Shown here in pieces: positions 34,181 through 42,944 of a stretch of 64,000 nucleotides of DNA (positions are counted from its first letter, which is position 1; every line of letters starts with the position of its first letter). This DNA is from a virus. Made by a program: the position numbers and the translations under genes. The stretch is taken from IMG/VR virus record IMGVR_UViG_3300046467_002136, positions 1-64,000 of that record. The stretch is one strand, 5' to 3'. Below the pieces are notes generated by a model. It was not told where the DNA came from. It searched no databases and saw only the letters and a program-made list of their open reading frames with translations.

Positions 34181-35542
34181 TTAGCCGGTAATCACAACTA
34201 CATAGGCACCACTTGCTGGAGCCGTAGAGAAGTCAACAGTTACTGTCGTTGTGGTTGTGCGTACAACGTCTGCGATAACTGTGTCATAAGTAGAAGCGTC
34301 ATATACCTGAACAATCACTGCCCGAGTACCGATGTTGTGGACTAGGGCAAAGCTTGTAGCGCTTCCATCACCGATTGTCTGATTCGCGACACGAGCAGTT
34401 GTCGGGGTTGAAACTGTGAGACCCGTAGCCGAGGTGGCAGCGAGATTGTCGCGGGCAGCGGCTTCGGTGGTTGCGTTGGTACCACCTTGGGCGATGGGAA
34501 GGGTTCCCGTAACTCCGCCGTCAACGGCACCACCAGCCAAGTCGGCGGCGTCTGAAGTGAGGACACCAGCGGTATAGGTAATACCAGTACCGGCAATGTC
34601 ACTCTTGATGGCAAGACCGCTAGCCGTTGTAGCCAAACCGGCTACGGCAGGATCGAGTTCAACTTCCAGCTCATCACTGGTAATAATGACGGCACCATCG
34701 GACTTGACGTTGACGTTGAGTACGTCGCCGGTCTTGCTGAGGCCGTCGCCAGCGAAGATTGTGCCAGCAACCGAGAAGAGGGCAAAGACGAGGGCGGTTG
34801 TGCCGACGGTGATTGCACCGTCATTGGTCATCACCCAGCCAGAATCAGCGTTCGTTGTACCTTCTTCAACGAAGGTGAACATTCCCGGAGTCATCTCCGA
34901 GTTGGAGTCGGCGTCAGTTGCCCTGCTTGGAGCGCCAGAAGCGGCAACGATGTAAACGCCGTTCTCAGCACCAGAACCCTGATTCTTGACCAGGACCCTG
35001 TCGCCGGTAGCGAGCGTTACACCGTCAATGGCGTCGCCGTTTTCAAGGTCGCTGGAGAGGGTAAGGGCGGCAGTCGTCGCGGCCCTTACAGATGCCTTGA
35101 CATCCAACCCGGTACGAGCGGCGTCAACGTAAGCCTTATTGGCGGCGTCTAGATCAGCAGAAGGGGTAGAAACCTGTATACGACCGCTGCCGTCACGAAG
35201 GGCGAGAGTGGAGTTGGTATTGGTGCTTGTGGCGTTGTCAAGCTTTGTCTTGTCTGCACCCGACAGGAGACCGGAATCTCCGCCATTGACAACGTCGGCA
35301 ATAGAAAAGGAAACAGTACCGTTGGATTCGCTGACAACTAAAGCATTAGTAGTAGAAGTAATAGCGTGTAACGCCTTACGCCACGCAGAACCGTCATAGA
35401 CCTTGAGCACCTTTTCGGTGCTGTTGTATATCAGACGCCCCTCAAAGTTGCCAGAAGCTGGGTCAGAAGCTAATGATTCAAACCGACCATTCAGAAGTTG
35501 ATTCTGATTTAAGTCAAGATTTGTAACGAATTTAGTCGCCAT
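34181..35542 (-). CDS. Tail fibre protein
   Basis: 453 residues. Opens MATKFVTNLDLNQNQLLNGRFESLA, a common start for phage fibre proteins. Contains GRIQVSTPSADLDAANKAYVDAA, GDRVLVKNQGSGAENGVYIV (shared in pattern with the large fibre), GTLPIAQGGTNATTEAAARDNL, and a C-terminal 55-residue beta domain (FALVHNIGTRAVIVQVYD...) also found in the next gene. It is probably a short or side fibre. Confidence 0.75.
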   Translation of the reverse strand: MATKFVTNLDLNQNQLLNGRFESLASDPASGNFEGRLIYNSTEKVLKVYDGSAWRKALHAITSTTNALVVSESNGTVSFSIADVVNGGDSGLLSGADKTKLDNATSTNTNSTLALRDGSGRIQVSTPSADLDAANKAYVDAARTGLDVKASVRAATTAALTLSSDLENGDAIDGVTLATGDRVLVKNQGSGAENGVYIVAASGAPSRATDADSNSEMTPGMFTFVEEGTTNADSGWVMTNDGAITVGTTALVFALFSVAGTIFAGDGLSKTGDVLNVNVKSDGAVIITSDELEVELDPAVAGLATTASGLAIKSDIAGTGITYTAGVLTSDAADLAGGAVDGGVTGTLPIAQGGTNATTEAAARDNLAATSATGLTVSTPTTARVANQTIGDGSATSFALVHNIGTRAVIVQVYDASTYDTVIADVVRTTTTTVTVDFSTAPASGAYVVVITG

Positions 35543-35556
35543 CCCCTACCTACCTA

Positions 35557-35919
35557 TCAAGTGAGATATGCATTCCCAGCGAAAGCTGCCGAGAATGACA
35601 CCGTTATTTGAGTGTCGCTGTTATATAATACATCACCTACAACAGTAGTGTCCGCAGTGTCTACTACGGTTACTTGCGGTTTTCCCCTTAATGCATGGGT
35701 AATAACCCACGATGTTGATGGTGATGCCTGTGTATGAACATGACGTTTTACGAAGATTGTTTCCGTACCCAAAAGCTGAACTGCGATTACGGTTGGAGCC
35801 TCTGGATCAATACAAATCGTGTTGCGTGAATCCTCATAGATGTTGACAGCATTTGGGTATTCTTGTATTTGGATCTGGTTGCCGTCAGCATCACAAATGA
35901 CTTGATTAGGAACCGTCAT
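35557..35919 (-). CDS. Beta-rich virion protein sharing the fibre C-terminal domain
   Basis: 120 residues. The second half (SWVITHALRGKPQVTVVDTADTTVVGDVLYNSDTQITVSFS) repeats the C-terminal domain of the 453-residue fibre. The first half (MTVPNQVICDADGNQIQIQEYPNAVNIYEDSR) is mixed. It is probably a minor structural or collar-fibre component. ATG overlaps the upstream stop by one base. Confidence 0.6.
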   Translation of the reverse strand: MTVPNQVICDADGNQIQIQEYPNAVNIYEDSRNTICIDPEAPTVIAVQLLGTETIFVKRHVHTQASPSTSWVITHALRGKPQVTVVDTADTTVVGDVLYNSDTQITVSFSAAFAGNAYLT

Positions 35920-36290
35920 TAGTGAGTCACCTCCAAATCAAGAGTGAAGGTGCCTTGGATGACACGAGAAACCGTGCCACCAGCTGAAACGATTTCTAAG
36001 TCGTAAACACCGTCAGAATCAAGCGCGGCTGTCTGCGTGCTTGTCATGACAATTTCGAATGTCCCAGCTGATCCACCAAGAACGATGCCACTGTTAGCGG
36101 TGGTCAACTCAATCTCAGGAGAAGCAGATTCCAGGGTTCGACGCACCTGCATTCTGGCGGTATAACCCGTCAAGTCATACAGTAGATACGTCGAACCCGT
36201 GGAATCACTTGGGTCTGGGTACTTCAGGATGCACGACCTTGAGAAGTCGGTTCCCTGTTCGCACGTTATGTTGTAAATGCCTGCGATCAT
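35919..36290 (-). CDS. Minor structural protein, Ig-like / BppU-like
   Basis: 123 residues. IYNITCEQGTDFSRSCILKYPDP..YDLTGYTARMQVRRTLES is a widespread pattern in small baseplate and fibre-connector proteins, followed by strands typical of an Ig-like or upper-baseplate N-terminal domain (GTFEIVMTSTQTAALDSDGVYDLEIVSAG). No enzyme motif. First gene of the fibre set after the holin. Confidence 0.6.
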   Translation of the reverse strand: MIAGIYNITCEQGTDFSRSCILKYPDPSDSTGSTYLLYDLTGYTARMQVRRTLESASPEIELTTANSGIVLGGSAGTFEIVMTSTQTAALDSDGVYDLEIVSAGGTVSRVIQGTFTLDLEVTH

Positions 36291-36358
36291 GGGGCACTCC
36301 TCCTACGCTTATTCATTGTAGATTATGAGTGCTGATGTACAGGGCAATTACACCACCT

Positions 36359-36574
36359 TTAGCTGACCGAAGCTGATTCTTTGTTAGAACCAACGTTCTT
36401 CAAGCCCATCGCCATAGCAACTGAAAGGGCAACCGCTACAGCGCCCGCCTTCAGATTTGCAGTGTCGGTGAACCCGTCAAAGTCAGCACCAGTCGCCATC
36501 CAAACACCCAGGTAAGCCTGGACGAATGTACGGACGGCACGCTCAATTGCATCTTTAATAAAGGACATACTCAT
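36359..36574 (-). CDS. Putative holin (r1t-like)
   Basis: 71 residues. FIKDAIERAVRTFVQAYLGVWMATGADFDGF is the usual opening of actinophage r1t-type holins, with a second hydrophobic segment (GAVAVALSVAMAMGL) near 45-60 and a polar C-tail. It would form holes in the inner membrane at lysis. No endolysin gene is adjacent or seen in the window. ATG at 36574 follows an AGGAGGG-type site. Confidence 0.65.
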   Translation of the reverse strand: MSMSFIKDAIERAVRTFVQAYLGVWMATGADFDGFTDTANLKAGAVAVALSVAMAMGLKNVGSNKESASVS

Positions 36575-36614
36575 AAGAAACCCTCCTAGGTTTGCAGTTA
36601 GTGGTCCTTGTCTA

Positions 36615-37235
36615 TTATACCAGCGGGGGTTTCTCTGTTTCGGGCCTGGGCATTTCTGGGTGTAAAGGAATATAATGAAAGAGGATCGTTTCCGCTGTAC
36701 CAGTAGGAATTTGCTCTCGATAATGCCATCTATGAGTACCGGAAAAAAAAGCTGCAGAATTTGGAGACTGGTCTATTTTTATAAACTCTGTGGATTTTCT
36801 AAGGTCATTCACGAAGCTTTTTTCTTGTCCGAACCCTACCCCGGTATCAAGAATGTGTTTTCGCTCATCATCCGAAAGCTCTTTTTTAGATACATATATG
36901 GGCCAAGATGGGATATCGCACCGAATCATGTAACTGACTGTATAGACACAAGCTTCCCGATCTATATGGACTGGGAGATCCCCCGTGTTTTTCCAATAAG
37001 AAGATAAACAGGTATAAGTGGGTTTAACGGGTTCTTCAAAAATTTTAGAAACCAATTCTTCTAAGTGAAGGTGGGCTTCGCGAAAAAAAGGCAAATCGAT
37101 CCAAACAAACCTGTTTGTAGAATCATTTGACGCGCTGGTTTGGTGATCGTAAACGTCATTATCTAAAAATTGGACGATGTCACGCCGAGTTTTTTTAGAA
37201 TATAAATTTGGAATAGCAGAAACGATCGAAGGCAT
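36615..37235 (-). CDS. 2OG-Fe(II) oxygenase-like protein
   Basis: 206 residues. His90-x-Asp92 (LPVHIDREACVYTVSYMIR), a long insert, then SAAFFSGTHRWHYREQIP with candidate distal ligands His168 or His171 and TAETILFHYIP. The pattern fits the 2OG dioxygenase fold but is more diverged than the members in the main block. It lies apart from the block, between the holin and a baseplate-side gene. A+T-richer than its neighbours, possibly a separate gain. Confidence 0.65.
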   Translation of the reverse strand: MPSIVSAIPNLYSKKTRRDIVQFLDNDVYDHQTSASNDSTNRFVWIDLPFFREAHLHLEELVSKIFEEPVKPTYTCLSSYWKNTGDLPVHIDREACVYTVSYMIRCDIPSWPIYVSKKELSDDERKHILDTGVGFGQEKSFVNDLRKSTEFIKIDQSPNSAAFFSGTHRWHYREQIPTGTAETILFHYIPLHPEMPRPETEKPPLV

Positions 37236-37252
37236 AGGCTCAACCTATACGA

Positions 37253-37552
37253 CTAAAGGACTTCCATATAAAGATTGAGCAACGCGACTTCTGCTGAGGC
37301 GGCATCCACTTCAGCTTTTGTCCCCATGCGCTGCCAAGTTCCATTGATCCGAACCTGAAACTCATCGACATCTTCTATGTAAGCACACAATCCGTCGTGT
37401 TGTGCACTGGCCATTTGACCAAAACCGGCAGAGTTGTTATCTCTTGCTGAGGCATTAGCAAATACACAAATCGATTGCTCCATCAACAGGTCATTTACGT
37501 CGACAGCGGTTAAAACTTCGTTTTGGGCGAATACCTTAAAACCATTAGCCAT
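37253..37552 (-). CDS. Small baseplate-region protein
   Basis: 99 residues. NGFKVFAQNEVLTAVDVNDLLMEQSICVFANASARD..GQMASAQHDGLCAYIEDVDEFQVRINGTWQRM resembles short proteins often found beside fibre genes, in which the VDVNDLLMxQ and INGxWxRM motifs recur. It probably links baseplate and fibre. Fourteen bases after the next upstream gene. Confidence 0.55.
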   Translation of the reverse strand: MANGFKVFAQNEVLTAVDVNDLLMEQSICVFANASARDNNSAGFGQMASAQHDGLCAYIEDVDEFQVRINGTWQRMGTKAEVDAASAEVALLNLYMEVL

Positions 37553-37566
37553 GTTCTGTACCTCCG

Positions 37567-39144
37567 CTATCCGAGTTTATTGACACTGAGTCGTCCAATA
37601 CCCATGTTATCTAATGTTAAATATAGGGCAGTTACAACTGCATGCGTGTAAAAATACCCCATGGGTCTTGCCAATTCTACTGCATCCATTACAGGCGCAG
37701 AAGAATCTCCAACTGTTGTTGAGTCCGGAGTCTCACTGAGCACCGTTTGCAGCAACATGTGCCAGTGGCTCGTGATCTTGTATGTTGACGTAGCGTCTGG
37801 AGTTCCTGCCGCCCAAGAGGCAACTGTTGCGACCTTCGTGCTACCCACATAGTCCGTAATATCTACAGTTGCAGCATTCTGTCCGGTTCCTCCGGTTAGT
37901 TCGATTTGCGAACCGTTGTAATAGTCATCCAAAGCGGACGCAGCAGCAGCTAACGTGATTGTTGTAGCACTTCCCGCTTGAGCCGTTCCAGAATCAAGCG
38001 TTGAGTTCGGATATAGCGCAACCTCTTTGTCGCCACTCAGTACTTGCTGTACAGACTTCAACACGGCGTCTCTCGTACCTCCGTGTACTCCGTAATATCC
38101 GTTTTCAAACTGCCAAGCGATGTAAGCGCCTTCGTCAGTTATCCATGATTCAAAATTACCGTTAGGCGATCCACCGGCAGCATTTTCATTCCCACCTGTC
38201 GCCCACACATTACGTTTTAACGTGGTGCCGATAAATTGCGCCAACCAGGCTTCAGACTCAGTTTTTTGGATTGCAGGAAGACCGTAACCCACATATTCAG
38301 GATCAACTAAAGTACTTCGAGTCCATCGTTCTGTACCGGTTTGGCGTGGATGAAGCTCGGTCAATTCGTAATCAAACCATTGCTTATATCTAGTCAAAGC
38401 CTCGTTGCCTTTAGAGGTCATGATATCAAGCAATTTATAGTAGGGGTATGTTGGATTAGTTTCGGTTGCATCCATATCCCAATAAAATGTTGGTATAAAA
38501 GATTTACCTGTTCGAACATAGTTATTTAGATGAAACGCCGTGTCATCAATAAGCGCACAGGTAGTAATTTGAAATGGCTGCCCTTCATGTCCGCTGACGG
38601 TAATCTGAATTTTCATATTAAAAGTACTGTTGCTGGCAGCTGACTGGTTTTCAACAATTGGGTAGTAGTTGCTACGAAACGAAGTCCACTGGCCTGGAAG
38701 GTTGACCGTCGATTTGAAAGAACTCAAATTTGGATAACCATCCACGAGGATTGTGTAAATGTTTCCAGTTGTGGTGTCTGGATTTGGGATGACAACATTT
38801 CCGAATGATTCGGTCTGCTGACAAATCTCGACTTTTGTGATTATGTCAGAATCCGAAAGAACGTTTCCAGAAAATGTTAGATTGCAATTAAATGCCTTAG
38901 CCGATGTAACTGATTGATTCTCTAACTCGACGACTATAGGGTCAGAATTTGTCGGACCAACATTCATTGCATAGTATGTGGGGGTTAAAGTGTATGTTTC
39001 AAGATCTGTAACTGTGTACGTCCCATTGCCGGACGTTACCGACCATGCAGAAATATACTCATTTGGATTCTGAAAATCCCCGAGTGCGTCCCTCGACGAG
39101 AAGGCTTCGTTGAGCCCTAGCAGATTTACTGTCGTTGCAGCCAT
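37567..39144 (-). CDS. Tail/baseplate protein with DDYYNG module
   Basis: 525 residues. N-terminal two-thirds is beta-rich, with FNCNLTFSGNV and TGKSFIPTFYWDMDATETN; NEALTRYKQWFDYELTELHPRQTGTERW is helical. Residues about 383-458 are the DDYYNG module shared with two other virion proteins. The gene follows baseplate J with a one-base overlap, so it is probably a baseplate wedge or tail-protein-I-type component. Exact family not recognised. Confidence 0.6.
   Translation of the reverse strand: MAATTVNLLGLNEAFSSRDALGDFQNPNEYISAWSVTSGNGTYTVTDLETYTLTPTYYAMNVGPTNSDPIVVELENQSVTSAKAFNCNLTFSGNVLSDSDIITKVEICQQTESFGNVVIPNPDTTTGNIYTILVDGYPNLSSFKSTVNLPGQWTSFRSNYYPIVENQSAASNSTFNMKIQITVSGHEGQPFQITTCALIDDTAFHLNNYVRTGKSFIPTFYWDMDATETNPTYPYYKLLDIMTSKGNEALTRYKQWFDYELTELHPRQTGTERWTRSTLVDPEYVGYGLPAIQKTESEAWLAQFIGTTLKRNVWATGGNENAAGGSPNGNFESWITDEGAYIAWQFENGYYGVHGGTRDAVLKSVQQVLSGDKEVALYPNSTLDSGTAQAGSATTITLAAAASALDDYYNGSQIELTGGTGQNAATVDITDYVGSTKVATVASWAAGTPDATSTYKITSHWHMLLQTVLSETPDSTTVGDSSAPVMDAVELARPMGYFYTHAVVTALYLTLDNMGIGRLSVNKLG
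37771..37996 (-). repeat. DDYYNG module, copy 1
   Basis: Encodes about 75 residues with the pattern AQAGS.TTITLAA.AS..DDYYNGS.I.LTGGTG......ITDYVGSTKVATVASW..GTPDATSTYKI. Related copies lie in the baseplate J gene and in the long fibre. The DNA copies share long identical stretches around the DYVGSTK segment. Confidence 0.75.
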
Positions 39145-40619
39145 TACGCTACCGTGACAGCCGTCATTGTGATCGTTAGGTTACCTTCCGAAAGCTGGGG
39201 CAGCATTCCTTTAGCCAGATATTCTATGTTGCCGCCAGTCACTTGATAGAGAGCGCTGTGTGCTGTTCCACTCGAACTATTGCCCGAAGCAACACTTAAC
39301 GTCACACTCTCGACATAGAGCACACCAGCGACTTCCTGGATGTTAGCAAGAATAGCTCCAGATGTGATTCCCTCGCCATCGACAACTCCAGACCGAACAC
39401 CGTCATATCCCAGTGGCGACAGATATGTCAATACTTTATTTTTAATAGATGTTTCAAGTGCAGCACTATTGTAAACCGAATTGTATTTCAGTACTGCCGC
39501 AACCTCAAGGTCAAAAATGTCCACATCCAAAGTGCCAATTGTCAATCCGGCCACTGAACGATCAGCGACATAGGTAGAAATTTCTTGTTTCTCGGCTGTG
39601 GTCAATTGGCGATTATTGCCATAAGTGAAAAGAGTGATATATCCCAAATCGTTAGCTGCTGCAGCTAAACGCGGATATGCCCCACCCGAATTTGTCAAAT
39701 CATATGCTTTTACGAAGTTAACAAAAGTTTTGTTGCTGATAATAGATTGTTGAGCATGTGCAGCTTTTGTCATAGCCGAAGCCAAGCTTTGGAGATGAGA
39801 TCGGACACGAGTCAAATACGCGAATGGGCGTTCTGGGGCAGATCCATTGACGAAAGATGCGTTCACTTTATAGACGGATGTAGCGTCCGGAGTGCCGGAA
39901 GGCCACGATGCAACTGTCGCAACTTTTGTAGAACCTACATAATCAGTGATTGTCACTTGAGTAGCGCTGTTTCCAGTACCGCTGATAATTGTTAATTTCT
40001 TATTGTTGTAGTAGTCGTCAGTAGCTGATGCTGTGGCCGCTAACGTGATTGACGTGCTCGTTCCAGCCTGTGCGGTTCCAGATTGTTGAGCATAAATTGT
40101 GTCGATTTGAAAGATTACGTTTTGAGAAAAGAATTCCGTACCGGTTGTCACAACTGGATGAAGCGAAACTTCGGTACTAGTTAAAATAACTGTTACTTCC
40201 GCTGGCGTGCCGGACCAGTCCGCTACCGCAATCCCTGTAGTAGTTTCATAGGAGTACTGAGAAGTTTCTCCACCAGCAATTCGCTGATAAAAGAATTGAC
40301 TTCCGGTCGGAATGTCAATACCAACATCTTGATTTAAGGTGAAAGTAACCTCTATCGTGGCTCGGGTGCCTTCACCTTTTTCTATGCCCAACAATCTTCC
40401 CACGCCCTCCATGATGCGTGGAGGGAGCCTGTTGATGTGAGAAATTGTTAAATGACTCATGTGGGCGGCAGCTTGCAAAAGTGCGTCTTCCGGGGTGCCC
40501 TGACGAACCTTGAATTCTGGCAACGTCAGTCGAGCCAACTCAACAGATCCGATATAGATGTCACCCGGAGTCACATCTTCGGGAATCATATCTACATATT
40601 CACTCCAATTTGCTGGCAT
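39144..40619 (-). CDS. Baseplate J-like protein
   Basis: 491 residues. FKVRQGTPEDALLQAAAHMSHLTISHINRLPPRIMEGVGRLLGIEKGEGTRATIEVTFTL is the N-terminal half of the phage Mu gp47 / P2 J family, and LTYLSPLGYDGVRSGVVDGEGITSGAILANIQEVAGVLYVESVTL is the C-terminal part. Residues about 178-250 are a DDYYNG module inserted in the middle. It forms the wedge of the baseplate. One-base gap to the W-like gene upstream. Confidence 0.85.
   Translation of the reverse strand: MPANWSEYVDMIPEDVTPGDIYIGSVELARLTLPEFKVRQGTPEDALLQAAAHMSHLTISHINRLPPRIMEGVGRLLGIEKGEGTRATIEVTFTLNQDVGIDIPTGSQFFYQRIAGGETSQYSYETTTGIAVADWSGTPAEVTVILTSTEVSLHPVVTTGTEFFSQNVIFQIDTIYAQQSGTAQAGTSTSITLAATASATDDYYNNKKLTIISGTGNSATQVTITDYVGSTKVATVASWPSGTPDATSVYKVNASFVNGSAPERPFAYLTRVRSHLQSLASAMTKAAHAQQSIISNKTFVNFVKAYDLTNSGGAYPRLAAAANDLGYITLFTYGNNRQLTTAEKQEISTYVADRSVAGLTIGTLDVDIFDLEVAAVLKYNSVYNSAALETSIKNKVLTYLSPLGYDGVRSGVVDGEGITSGAILANIQEVAGVLYVESVTLSVASGNSSSGTAHSALYQVTGGNIEYLAKGMLPQLSEGNLTITMTAVTVA
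39870..40085 (-). repeat. DDYYNG module, copy 2 (inside baseplate J)
   Basis: Encodes AQAGTSTSITLAA..SATDDYYNNKKLTI..GTGNSATQVTITDYVGSTKVATVASWPSGTPDATSVYKV. It interrupts the baseplate J core, which would be continuous without it, so it looks like an inserted domain. Confidence 0.75.
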
Positions 40620-40620
40620 A

Positions 40621-40923
40621 TCAGGTACCTCGACGTGAGAAATGGACGGTCACTGTGTTTTCTCCGTTACCTTCATCTATCGAAGTTTCTATAGATTGAA
40701 TCTCTATTTCAGGAACATAGCGTCCTGCGTGAAACAAGAACTGTCCACGATCAATTGTTTTGAACGTAGGGTCTTGAACCCCAAAATCGGGCGTTAAAGG
40801 ATGTGTTCCAGGTTCTGTCCGAGCGGTCACGGCCAATATTTGCTTAAAATACTCATCCTGACTGGGGTACAGCACCTGAAAGCCACCGTTGGTCTCCGTA
40901 AAAGAGATGGGGAATTTCATCAT
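40621..40923 (-). CDS. Baseplate W / gp25-like protein
   Basis: 100 residues. The pattern YPSQDEYFKQILAVTARTEPGTHPLTPDFGVQDPTFKTIDRGQFLF...IQSIETSIDEGNGENTVTVHFS fits the gp25-like wedge family (P2 W, T4 gp25): a GERxxxPxFG-like turn, here PLTPDFG, followed by a helix and a terminal strand pair. Order spike - W - J matches Mu/P2-type baseplates. Confidence 0.7.
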   Translation of the reverse strand: MMKFPISFTETNGGFQVLYPSQDEYFKQILAVTARTEPGTHPLTPDFGVQDPTFKTIDRGQFLFHAGRYVPEIEIQSIETSIDEGNGENTVTVHFSRRGT

Positions 40924-40951
40924 GTCAGTAAACCTCCACAGTATTCATAGT

Positions 40952-41806
40952 TTACCCCACCTCAGAACTGGGATTCTGGCCGTTCTCTAGTTCCTCTACC
41001 TTTTGGGCAAGTTCTTTAACTGCCTCTATCAGCACAGGAACTATTGTTCCATAGTCAACCCCGTAAGCATCGGACCACCCGTTAGCGTTCTCAACGTCTT
41101 TGTCCGGGTCATACAACACGGCGGAAGGGATAATAGCAGCAGAGTCCTGGGCGATGATCCCGTATTGGTAACCGTCCATCGTTTGGAATTCTTCAGTAGT
41201 CCCAGCAGGAGTTCGTTTCTTGTATTTCACACCCACTAGACGCTTAATGCGTTCTAACCCATTCGTGAGTGGCTTGATACGGGTTTTCATTCGCTTATCA
41301 GATGAATGACTATGTGAGTTGGCGTTGATGGAATTGAACTGTCCGGTACTCGCGGTAATGCCGTTAGTGACATTCAGGGCAGCTGTACCCGAGCCCGTAA
41401 GAGCAATCTTCTCACCAGTTAGGGTGCCTTCAAATACTGGTCGCGTGCCCCCTTTCCCATCCGTATCAGCAAGAGACACAAAGGCATCTGTCTGACCGTC
41501 TAAACGTCCAAAGCAGACACATCTCTTTAATTTCATATCTAAGAATGCGACCAAAACTCGATCCCCAACGATTAAAGGGTCGATTGGGGACTGGTTGGTG
41601 ACGCTGACTGCACTGAGCGTAGCTCCTATACCCAAAATCTTGATTGATATTTGGCCTATCTTCCTTTTGCCAAGTTTGACTGTTGATGGCACAACGTATA
41701 ATACTTTTGCCTCATAAATGGCGCCCGGTTTGACCGCTCCGGTTGAACCACCTGCCCCAGAACGAAATTTGCTTGGATCAGAAAAAGGTAGACTTGTATT
41801 AGTCAT
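40952..41806 (-). CDS. Baseplate spike (gpV-like) with S74 chaperone domain
   Basis: 284 residues. Residues 25-105 form an OB-fold like that of spike proteins (GAIYEAKVLYVVP..KIGQISIKILGI..VGDRVLVAFLDMKLKRCVCFGRLDG). A short repeat region follows, then NANSHSHSSDKRMKTRIKPLTNGLERIKRLVGVKY, the peptidase S74 signature (Ser-Asp-Lys about 169-171, Lys174), to the end (VPVLIEAVKELAQKVEELE). S74 domains trimerise beta-helical proteins and cleave themselves off. Finding one on a baseplate spike is unusual. Confidence 0.75.
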   Translation of the reverse strand: MTNTSLPFSDPSKFRSGAGGSTGAVKPGAIYEAKVLYVVPSTVKLGKRKIGQISIKILGIGATLSAVSVTNQSPIDPLIVGDRVLVAFLDMKLKRCVCFGRLDGQTDAFVSLADTDGKGGTRPVFEGTLTGEKIALTGSGTAALNVTNGITASTGQFNSINANSHSHSSDKRMKTRIKPLTNGLERIKRLVGVKYKKRTPAGTTEEFQTMDGYQYGIIAQDSAAIIPSAVLYDPDKDVENANGWSDAYGVDYGTIVPVLIEAVKELAQKVEELENGQNPSSEVG

Positions 41807-42942
41807 TGTGGTTCCAAAACCAATTGTCGCCTGCTTGTATTTCTTCGCGGATCACCCTGATCACCGATGCTGATTTGAGGTATGTCCTTAGCGATACGTT
41901 CAGGAGATCTAAACTGAACAGTAACAGGACCGGTGCCATAGTGTTCGAACGAAACGCTACTAATTAAGTAATATCCGTTAAAATAGGTGGTCCCAAATTC
42001 ATTTCTGTCCATATCCAAGGCTATCGTCATACCCGGTCTTAAAGCCCTTGCATTAAACCGATCGAACATGAGACTTCCGGTTACTTCGAGAGGGTTGTTA
42101 TCGGAACGAGTGGCTGTGGGCATGTCTAAAAGACGGAACGTGTCGAAACTCTCAGCGGAGTCGGAGATTGCTGAAGGCCAACCCACACGGATGTAATTCA
42201 TCCCGACGCGTGTATCTCTTGGCGTGATTGTGTTGAGAGCAATATTTTGATCGTATTTGATACCCCACCGACCTAAAAGCCATTTCTGTGTACCAAACCA
42301 TAAAACATTGTCGGCCTCGAAAAGCATGAACTTAGATGGGTCACCCTCAGGTGTAGAACCGCCCTGGACCTTAACCAGCACATCCCAAAGCGATTCTTTT
42401 GCACCATCGTCTCCTTCAGCCTGCCATTCCGCTTCGGCCTCGTTTGTGTATTGAACTACGGAATCCAAACCGGCCCAACGAGCTGCGTTCTTCACAAAAG
42501 CTGATCCAACACCACCAATAACGCCCTCCGTTTTACATCTCTTTAATTCCTGAACTCCTTTAGGGCGAAGCTGCAAAGTCCAAACTGCTCCAATCCCTGG
42601 TCCTGGACCCATAGTTGCACTAGCAATTTCCATTCTCTGCCAAAGCCGGGTACCGGCTATGGTCGCAGTTTGATGTAAAGCCAACTCGTGTAGTGTCCAA
42701 CTCCTGTACCAAACAGTTCTAGCTATAGCAAAATAGTTGTTTCTAGCCAATACGAATTGATGATCGTGGACCGTAACTGTGACCTGACTCACCATGTCCA
42801 TGCTGTATTCAGTTTGGATAGCCAAAATGGCTTCGTTGATGCCCGACAAGGCATCAGCCATATAAATATCATCCCAAGCTAAGTCGCAGCCCTGTCGGGG
42901 TCCTGCGTGAGCCGGTGCACCGGAATCAGACGTTATAGGCAT
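41803..42942 (-). CDS. Baseplate hub, gpD-like
   Basis: 379 residues. Opens with LSGINEAILAIQTEYSMDMVSQVTVTVHD and continues with WQRMEIASATMGPGPG, LWDVLVKVQGG, FEADNVLWFGTQKWLLG and LRPGMTIALDMDRNEFGTTYFNGYYLISSVSFEHYGTGPVTVQFRSP. This is the order seen in late-control-D / tail hub proteins that sit at the end of the tail tube. It overlaps the spike gene by 4 bases. No lysozyme domain visible. Confidence 0.7.
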   Translation of the reverse strand: MPITSDSGAPAHAGPRQGCDLAWDDIYMADALSGINEAILAIQTEYSMDMVSQVTVTVHDHQFVLARNNYFAIARTVWYRSWTLHELALHQTATIAGTRLWQRMEIASATMGPGPGIGAVWTLQLRPKGVQELKRCKTEGVIGGVGSAFVKNAARWAGLDSVVQYTNEAEAEWQAEGDDGAKESLWDVLVKVQGGSTPEGDPSKFMLFEADNVLWFGTQKWLLGRWGIKYDQNIALNTITPRDTRVGMNYIRVGWPSAISDSAESFDTFRLLDMPTATRSDNNPLEVTGSLMFDRFNARALRPGMTIALDMDRNEFGTTYFNGYYLISSVSFEHYGTGPVTVQFRSPERIAKDIPQISIGDQGDPRRNTSRRQLVLEPQ

Positions 42943-42944
42943 CG

